In this document: in pieces, positions 8,051 to 13,242 of the stretch
Layout of the letters: each line of letters starts with the position of its first letter
How positions within the stretch are numbered: the first letter of the stretch is position 1
Origin: Mycocentrospora acerina
Lineage: Eukaryota > Ascomycota > Dothideomycetes > Pleosporales
DNA length: 13,242 nt
Assembly: GCA_022701365.1 (NCBI GenBank)
Contig: JAKUHH010000048.1
Location: 1 to 13,242 of the forward strand
Reading direction: 5' to 3'
Notes under the pieces: model-generated
The model's input: only the letters and a program-made list of their open reading frames with translations
What the model was told of the DNA's origin: nothing
The model's database searches: none
Program-made: the position numbers and the translations under genes

Positions 8051-8189
8051 CTTATACTTAATCTGCACCACCTAGGAACATCAGCAAGAACCAAGCACAA
8101 GTCAGACAAGGTGCACATCCTCACGTACACAATGCCACGCAATGTGCTAAGTGAAACGATACTAACGTTCAGGTGTTCCTAAGTATAAG
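8051..8189. repeat. Possible small inverted-repeat element
   Basis: CTTATACTTA (8051-8060) has its exact reverse complement at 8180-8189, and AGGAACA (8074-8080) has its own at 8174-8180. The enclosed 139 bp are CpA-rich. No flanking target duplication is visible and no second copy occurs in the window, so a MITE is only a possibility. Confidence 0.25.
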
Positions 8190-8361
8190 AAGCTATCTAG
8201 GAAGATTTTTACTTTCTAATATTTTAGTGCTACTAGGCTAAAAATTGTTTGTAGATTATAAAGGCCTTAGTCAATAGAAGGACTAATGCAGATAAACAAT
8301 CTTCTAATAAATAAGTCTATTAAAAACAAACACAGCATCAGCCACCACCTACTTGCACGAC

Positions 8362-8420
8362 CATTGCGCAGCCACCTCACGGTATTTACGCAACCTAGAT
8401 GAATCCTGTGGTCATTGCGC
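8362..8420 (+). promoter_or_regulatory. Pair of CATTGCGC direct repeats
   Basis: CATTGCGC at 8362-8369 and again at 8413-8420, 51 bp apart, lies about 200-250 bp upstream of the tannase start in a CpA- and CpG-rich patch. It could be a factor-binding pair; no known site is recognised. Confidence 0.25.
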
Positions 8421-8531
8421 GGTGTCTCTATTGCCAAAAACCTAGAATGCTTGCTTAACTAAATTACAGGTGAACTTTAAATGTTAGCAGCAGTTAAAGG
8501 ATTAACTGGTATAAGATAATTGCAGCATCTC

Positions 8532-8616
8532 TATAAAATACTTATTAACCTATTTAAAACACACCTCTGCTCTTCTTTATTTCCTTAGAACTTAAACTTA
8601 CGCGATGTGACATATA
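8532..8616 (+). promoter_or_regulatory. Tannase promoter and leader
   Basis: TATAAAA (8532-8538) is 79 bp before the ATG, followed by a pyrimidine-rich tract at 8562-8585. This is the same layout as at the hydrolase. Confidence 0.5.
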
Positions 8617-9595
8617 ATGCGCACTGCTGCCCTTGTAGCTAGCGTCAACGTAACTTCTCTCTTAGACGTTTGCACTATTCCTTATGTGCAAGAAGCTCTA
8701 CCTGCCAATGGGACTTTTCTTAGCTGCAACCTCTTACCTTCTACTATAACTGCAAGCGCTGTGTATAATGCAAGCGTTAGAGTAGGCATAGGTAGCTTTA
8801 GCAGTGGTACTACTTACAACTACTGCAATGTCACTGTTAGCTACACCTATACTAGCAAGAGCGATGTTATTGCTCTTAAATATGCTTTCCCTAAACCATC
8901 TTCCTTTAAAAATCGGTTCTACTTAAGTAGTGGAGGTGGTTTCTCTCTGTCCTCTAATGCTACTAGAGGTCTTGCTGTTGGCGCTGCTTCTGGTGCTACT
9001 GCGGCTGGTTACAATGCTTTCAGCTACTCGTACTATGAGAAAGTGTTATACAGTAATAGATCTATTTACTGGTACGCAGCCTATGCATTTGCATATATAG
9101 CTCTTAGAGGGTTAACAAAGATTTGTAAGCCTTTTACACAGGCTTTTTATAGCTTAAATAACACCAAGGTTTATACCTAATTTAAGGGCTGCTCTAATAG
9201 CGATCGTGAGGGAATGAGCCAGGTCTAGCGCTGGGGTGAGGAGTACGACGGTGTTGTTGCAGGTGCACCTGCCTTCCGCTTTGCACAGCAACAGGTTTTG
9301 CACGTCTACCCTGCTGCAATTAAGCAGGTTATAAACTACTTTCTACTACTATGTGCCTTAAAAAAGATTGTCAACGCTATAAATCGCCGCATGTGATTCC
9401 CTTAATAGCCGCACTAATAGTGTAATCTCTTGTACAGACCTTTGCTAGCTTAGCTTTAACCTTAGCTCCCTTATAGGCGAGAATTACTACTGTGCTGCTA
9501 AGTTCAGCAGCTTGCTTAAGTTTAGATTCAGTAAGCGTTAAATAGGAGGTGGTACTGTAGGAAGCTAGTCGTCACTCAAGCCTGAGCAGAACAGA
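8617..9595 (+). pseudogene. Tannase/feruloyl esterase, decayed and cut by a gap
   Basis: Enzymes of this family are secreted serine esterases that split gallate or ferulate esters of plant material. The first 187 codons are open and show family text: DVCTIPYVQEALPANGTF, NYCNVTVSYTYTSKSDV, SGGGFSLSSNA, YAFAYIAL and TQAFYSLNNTKVYT. The nucleophile motif follows at 9187-9213 as GCSNSDREG (Ser193) instead of the usual GCSDGGREG; D-to-N, G-to-S and G-to-D are all single G-to-A changes. Then come RWGEEYDGVVAGAPAFRF and QQQVLHVYPAA. Stops lie at 9178, 9226, 9446 and 9539, and one extra base near 9379-9382 shifts the frame before IAACDSL. The frame still shows family text (YYCAA, FSKR) up to the N. 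The C-terminal half with the catalytic Asp and His is missing. The N-terminus is only weakly hydrophobic, so the signal peptide is unclear. Confidence 0.85.
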
Positions 9596-9658
9596 NAAAT
9601 TCTTTACTTGCATTTTATTAATTAAGTTAATTAAGTCTTTTAATCTAACTTGCTTATT

Positions 9659-10773
9659 AACCAGACTGATAACAGATCACACAACGCTAGATGTTTGGTA
9701 TCTAAACCCTACGCTGTTAATAGAGTGTAGACGTAGGATGCACACAAATAGGTGCGAACGAGTTGTTTAACCTTAAATAGAATCTTAAAGGCCTATCTTA
9801 GTAGTAATATTAGTAAGTGGTCTCTTAAGTTATTTTTTCCTTGCACTAAGAGGGAAACACAGGGTTCTATTATTAGATATGTGTTGCCTAAGCCTAGACT
9901 TATAAAATAACGCAAAAGCATATAAGAGTAACAGCGCTTTAATTAGTGTTTCTTATTAATTAATCTAGATGTTGTTAAAATATTGTTTTATAAAAGAGCT
10001 GTGCGCTACTAGGTGTTCTAGTTCTGGTTCTAGTTCTGCGTGGCCTATTCTAGAGCTTAGAACAAAACACATGTTATAATTAGGCAGGATAACAAATAGC
10101 AAAAGTTTAGTTAGCTAATCCTTAACAGGGCGATGTAGTACTAAATTTTCTCTTCTATAGATTATAAGGGGAATGTTGTGCAGCGTGTGATTTAACACAG
10201 ATTTTATACGTTAGTCTTTAAGCTTGCAATTGTTAACCAGGCGTTAACGTTATCCTTATTACTTAGAGTATTTGAATTTTAATTAATTTTCTAAGTTACA
10301 GAGTTCTTAAGGCATACATAAACTTGTTGTCTTTGTCCTCTAGAATTGTAACTTCTGATATATAATAAACACTTATTTTAGTATCATTTTAAGTTAGACG
10401 CTAAGTTATGTTAGTAACAGCAACTCTTTAAAGTACTAGATGTTATGGTTACTCAGACTTTAATTTATGAAATGTGGCAGATTGGTAATCCTAGCATAAC
10501 CTATGTGGTATATATTGCTCTTACTAGCATTGAGCCCTTAATGCTTCAATATAAGGAATACCTAATATTTAAGGAGAATATGCACATTTCTGTATCTAAC
10601 AAACGCGATCGCGATTGCGAATGCAAATACAACTAGTGCATCAGAATCCACAAGAGGAGCAAGACTGTTATGCACAACCTGTTAGTTTAGACTGCGTAAG
10701 CGTGATCTATTACAATCTACTTAAAGGGCTGAACGAATTAGCCCTTCTAGGAACAAAGAAAACTTTGAATTTA
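9659..10773 (+). other. Intergenic stretch upstream of the hydrolase, copy 2
   Basis: This is the counterpart of 3723-4837, with no recognised gene. The 63-codon open frame at 10445-10636 reads the same way as in copy 1. The CGATCG palindrome is broken here by one C-to-T change. Confidence 0.45.
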
Positions 10774-10776
10774 ACA

Positions 10777-10859
10777 TATATATAGCATATATAGCAGTAC
10801 ATTGAAGTGCAACATTGTCCTCCTACTTCTACTTCTCTGTATCTCGTCCAAATTTCAGG
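10777..10859 (+). promoter_or_regulatory. Hydrolase promoter and leader, copy 2
   Basis: The same TATATATAG (10777-10785) and CT-rich tract (10817-10849) as in copy 1 are kept, although the gene behind is more damaged. Confidence 0.5.
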
Positions 10860-11951
10860 ATGTTCACTCAGCATATCATCCCCCTTGTCCTCCTTATGGG
10901 CACTGCCTTTGCTCAGGTTGACAGTCTTGACAAATTTGCAAACTGTACAGTTTTCTCTAACAAACAAAAGATAAATGTCTCCTAATACCTTGCAGAAGCT
11001 AAGAGCCTTGTTACCAATCTGTGACTGTACTAGTACTTTATAGACTAATGCATTGTGCAATAGGTCTACCTGCAGCTCTTTAGCATGCCCTTGGGCTACG
11101 TAAAGCCTTTTAAGGCTTTTAACAACCTCTACTTTGTTAGCCATACTAGTGTATCAGCTTAGGCGATTAATACCAGCAAAGGTATCATCCTTATTAACGC
11201 TCTCAATAACTAGGGCGAGATCGACAATGTTATGCTGCCTATGTTTTAGGAACTTGGATTAAAAGCTAAGGAAATTAAGAAAGTAGTTATTACACACAAG
11301 TATCTTGATTATTACAGCGGCGCACTATATCTACAGGACAAGTTTAACGTCACTGTCTATAGCTCTGCTGCTTTCTAGGATGCAATAGCTGCTCTTCTAG
11401 CCAACTCAACTCCTCCAGCGCTAAGGAAGGGCGAAATTGTGTCTGATGACATAGTTGTCGCTCTTGGTAATACTACAGTTCAGATTATTAAGACACCTAG
11501 ACATACTCTTGGCACCATCTTAGTAAGCTTCCCTGTCTTTGACAACAGCGAGCTGCACATTGCTAGGCTTTCTGGCGGAACTAGAACTCCTGCTTAACAG
11601 GGTCTACGCGAGATGAAAGTGAACAGCAGCCTTAAGTTCGCTGAGTTTGCTATAGAGAAAGGCGTTAATGTCCTCCTATCTAATTATTAGGTCTCTGATC
11701 ACGCTGTGCAGAATGCTGATATACTTAAGCACCGGCGTAAAAGCGAGCCTAATCCCTTTGTTATCAGAACCTAAAATTTTGCTAACTATCTTAAGATTAA
11801 CGCATTATGTTCCTAGGTTATCGCTGCTAGACAGGGCATGGATTTGAATATTAATTAAAACAGTTCTACTGCTTACTAAAAGAAAATTATGCACAACTTC
11901 TTTACAGGATCTTTTGCAGATAAGAGCATGAATCACAGTTGTAACTACTAG
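10860..11951 (+). pseudogene. Secreted metallo-beta-lactamase-fold hydrolase, decayed copy 2
   Basis: This has the same frame and length as copy 1, including the signal peptide and the promoter. It shares the eight internal stops of copy 1 and has five more of its own (11211, 11247, 11595, 11814, 11877), each a CAA or CAG of copy 1 turned to TAA or TAG. The metal-binding motif reads THKYLDY: His148 and His151 have become Tyr through CAT-to-TAT. Copy 2 keeps some ancestral residues that copy 1 has lost, such as GGT (11466-11468) where copy 1 has AAT, and a Gly in the SGG motif. The two copies were thus mutated separately. It lies upstream of LTR copy D', as in copy 1. Confidence 0.85.
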
Positions 11952-12004
11952 TTATTGTTTTATACATTATGTCCTACATCTAATTAACATAGTTAATGTT
12001 GTTG

Positions 12005-12111
12005 TGTTAACCTATACACGTGTCTAAACACGTAAGCACTTAGCTCTAAAATAATCTAGGAGACCTACACTTTGAACAATACAACAAGAGCTTCCTAATT
12101 GTTCATTAACA
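12005..12111 (+). mobile_element. Short LTR, copy D'
   Basis: Counterpart of 6069-6175 in block copy 2 (TGTTAACCTATACACGTG...CATTAACA), differing by a handful of transitions plus one C/A. Confidence 0.55.
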
Positions 12112-12570
12112 TATTTTTTAACGTATATGTATCAAACTTTTGCAAAGAGTGTATAAGGGCATAGTCTTTAATTTATTTACACTATAGAAGTCTATTTTGC
12201 AAATGTATAACAAATGTTCTTTCTTATTTTATGAATGCTTAATAAAGCTAAATAAAACATAAAGAAGCGAAAATATTCTTTATAAAATAAAATCAATAGA
12301 GAACATAGGTAGTAACTAATTAAGAAACAATTAATGTCTACAATTAAATATTCTGTCGGTCTATATACTTTGTACCTAATCTCTACTTGTAACCTAGGGC
12401 CAGGCTGCCCCTAGGAGAAAGAGATAGACGCTGCCTTTAAGGGCAAGGGAAAGACATTGCCTAACCAATAAAAGGCTGCATGTTGTGCACATTCTGCTTT
12501 ACTTTAGGTTGAGCGCTAGGTTTATGCAAATTAAAACAAGTAATTTATTAGTACTTTCTGTAGGCACAAT
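12112..12570 (+). other. AT-rich intergenic stretch, copy 2
   Basis: Counterpart of 6176-6634. Nothing is recognised apart from the conserved GC-richer patch at 12387-12476. Confidence 0.4.
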
Positions 12571-12721
12571 TGTAACTACACAGGTTCAAAGAGAGCAATC
12601 TAAATTAGGTCTAGTGTCTACCACAAGGCATATAGGGGTGATGAGACCAGAGATTATATGTTAGAAAATAGTTTAACCTGAGGATATGTATTGTTCTATC
12701 CCAGTACCTATCAGGTTTTGA
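12571..12721 (+). mobile_element. Diverged relative of the solo LTR, copy 2
   Basis: Counterpart of 6635-6785, beginning TGTAACTACACAGGTT. The extent is approximate and no target-site duplication is seen. Confidence 0.5.
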
Positions 12722-12835
12722 TTAGAGTACCTTTTTGGCTTGCATAGCACATTCTGATAGAGCTGTGTCCTAACCTACCTCCCAACGTTTACCGCGCCCT
12801 TCTCAGTCGCATTACCTGGCAGTGGCCTGCTATCA

Positions 12836-13097
12836 TGCATTCCAGATAAATGCGCCTAATTTAAATGTAACACTCTTATTTTCATGTGTCAATTTGTATG
12901 TCAGCTTTGGCAACATAAGGAAGCATAGTAGCTGTCTTGAAGTGAGTAATATTGGCTCTGTGTCCTCTACATTTACCTTAAACGCTCTAGCTACTTCAAG
13001 TGGTAGTTTTCAAGCCTGTATTATTAGCCTAATCAAATGACTTATCAAATTACATAGAAAACCCAGGCAAAGTTCTTAATCAAAGGAGGCGACTTTT
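12836..13097 (-). pseudogene. Minus-strand coding remnant of unknown family, copy 2
   Basis: The frame is as in copy 1, here with less C-to-T damage: KLPLEVARAFKVNVEDTEPI, CFLMLPKLTYKLTHENKS and FKLGAFIWNA are readable. There are two stops (TAA and TGA) in 87 codons, at places where Gln and Trp would fit. The family is not recognised. The plus-strand open frame over the same bases is its antisense. Confidence 0.3.
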
Positions 13098-13222
13098 TTC
13101 CTTCATTTTAGAAAACATGCATCACCTCACTTACTAAGAAAGCCTTAATTAAGTTCTTAGTAGCTACAGGGATATAGCCTATAGACCTAGATCTCATGCT
13201 AAAACATTTAGGCCTTAATACC

Positions 13223-13242
13223 TTTTTTTTTTTTTTTTTTTT
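13223..13242 (+). other. Terminal run of 20 T
   Basis: The window ends with an uninterrupted T20 exactly where copy 1 goes on with GTGAGTCC. It could be the poly(A) tail of a minus-strand non-LTR element inserted here, at which assembly stopped, or a sequencing or assembly artefact. Confidence 0.6.

Larger units (their letters stand above)
7288..8616 (+). other. Unique stretch between duplicated block and tannase
   Basis: This is found only once in the window. I recognise no gene in it; the longer open frames give no familiar product. Compared with the rest it keeps more CpA, above all at 8060-8170 and 8330-8420, so it seems less affected by RIP, as unique sequence would be. Its right end is the tannase promoter region. 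Confidence 0.5.
9597..13223 (+). repeat. Duplicated block, copy 2
   Basis: This is colinear with 3661-7287 over 3627 bp. It starts right after the N at 9596, with a 62-bp exact match to 3384-3445 (better than to copy 1, which differs at two sites), and ends where the terminal T run begins. It carries more stops in the hydrolase than copy 1. Confidence 0.95.

Noticed and set aside
8060..8170. Possible tRNA or small structured RNA (short stems such as TGCACC/GGTGCA)
   Set aside because: No cloverleaf, anticodon arm or T-loop consensus can be placed.
10710..11144. 144-residue minus-strand open frame
   Set aside because: It is antisense to the copy 2 hydrolase and its promoter; RIP removes stops from the antisense of CAA/CAG codons less often than it creates them in sense, so an open antisense frame is expected by chance.
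12822..13040. 72-residue plus-strand open frame
   Set aside because: It is broken by stops in copy 1, and the opposite strand gives a longer shared frame; treated as a shadow.

Overview
This window looks like a repeat-rich, gene-poor stretch of a filamentous ascomycete (Pezizomycotina) genome that has passed through repeat-induced point mutation (RIP). The evidence is the pervasive excess of TpA, duplicates that differ almost only by C/T and G/A transitions without net indels, and stop codons sitting where Gln (CAA/CAG) or Trp codons are expected. No intact protein-coding gene is present. I see no tRNA, rRNA, CRISPR array or bacterial feature. The species cannot be named from the sequence alone.

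Left third (1-3660): a nest of dead retrotransposons. The plus strand opens with the C-terminal RNase H tail of a Ty1/copia polyprotein (1-385), followed by an untranslated stretch, a purine-rich tract and a short LTR (648-776). From 777 to about 2900 the minus strand carries the remains of a LINE ORF1 (Gag-like, three zinc knuckles of the Tad1 type). That ORF is interrupted by a solo LTR (1010-1402) with a perfect 5-bp target-site duplication TTATT. It is interrupted again by a short LTR of the same family as the copia LTR (1871 onward), with flanks AAGTA/AAGTG. Another short LTR (2901-3007) and an array of degenerate 22-25-bp tandem units (3095-3277) follow.

Middle and right: a 3627-bp block occurs twice, at 3661-7287 and 9597-13223, colinear at a constant offset of 5936. 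Each copy holds a decayed gene for a secreted metallo-beta-lactamase-fold hydrolase (4924-6015; 10860-11951) with a recognisable promoter, a short LTR just downstream, a stretch related to the solo LTR, and a weak minus-strand coding remnant. Between the two blocks lies a less mutated unique stretch (7288-8616) and a decayed tannase/feruloyl esterase gene (8617-9595) cut off by a gap.

The assembly needs caution. There are six single Ns (522, 1275, 1603, 2315, 3446, 9596). At five of them the sequence before the N is repeated after it (about 90 to 495 bp), with transitions only, so these look like contig ends that overlap but were not merged. At the sixth, the first 62 bases after the N match, without a mismatch, the last 62 bases before the N at 3446. 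This suggests the contig 3447-9595 has been placed inside another sequence. The window ends in 20 Ts, exactly where the second block stops matching the first.

The two enzyme genes would both have encoded hydrolases, the first clearly secreted, but both are pseudogenes and there is no evidence that they work together. I did not find a new functional system. The main interest is the nested-transposon history, the copy-specific decay of the two hydrolase copies and the assembly structure.
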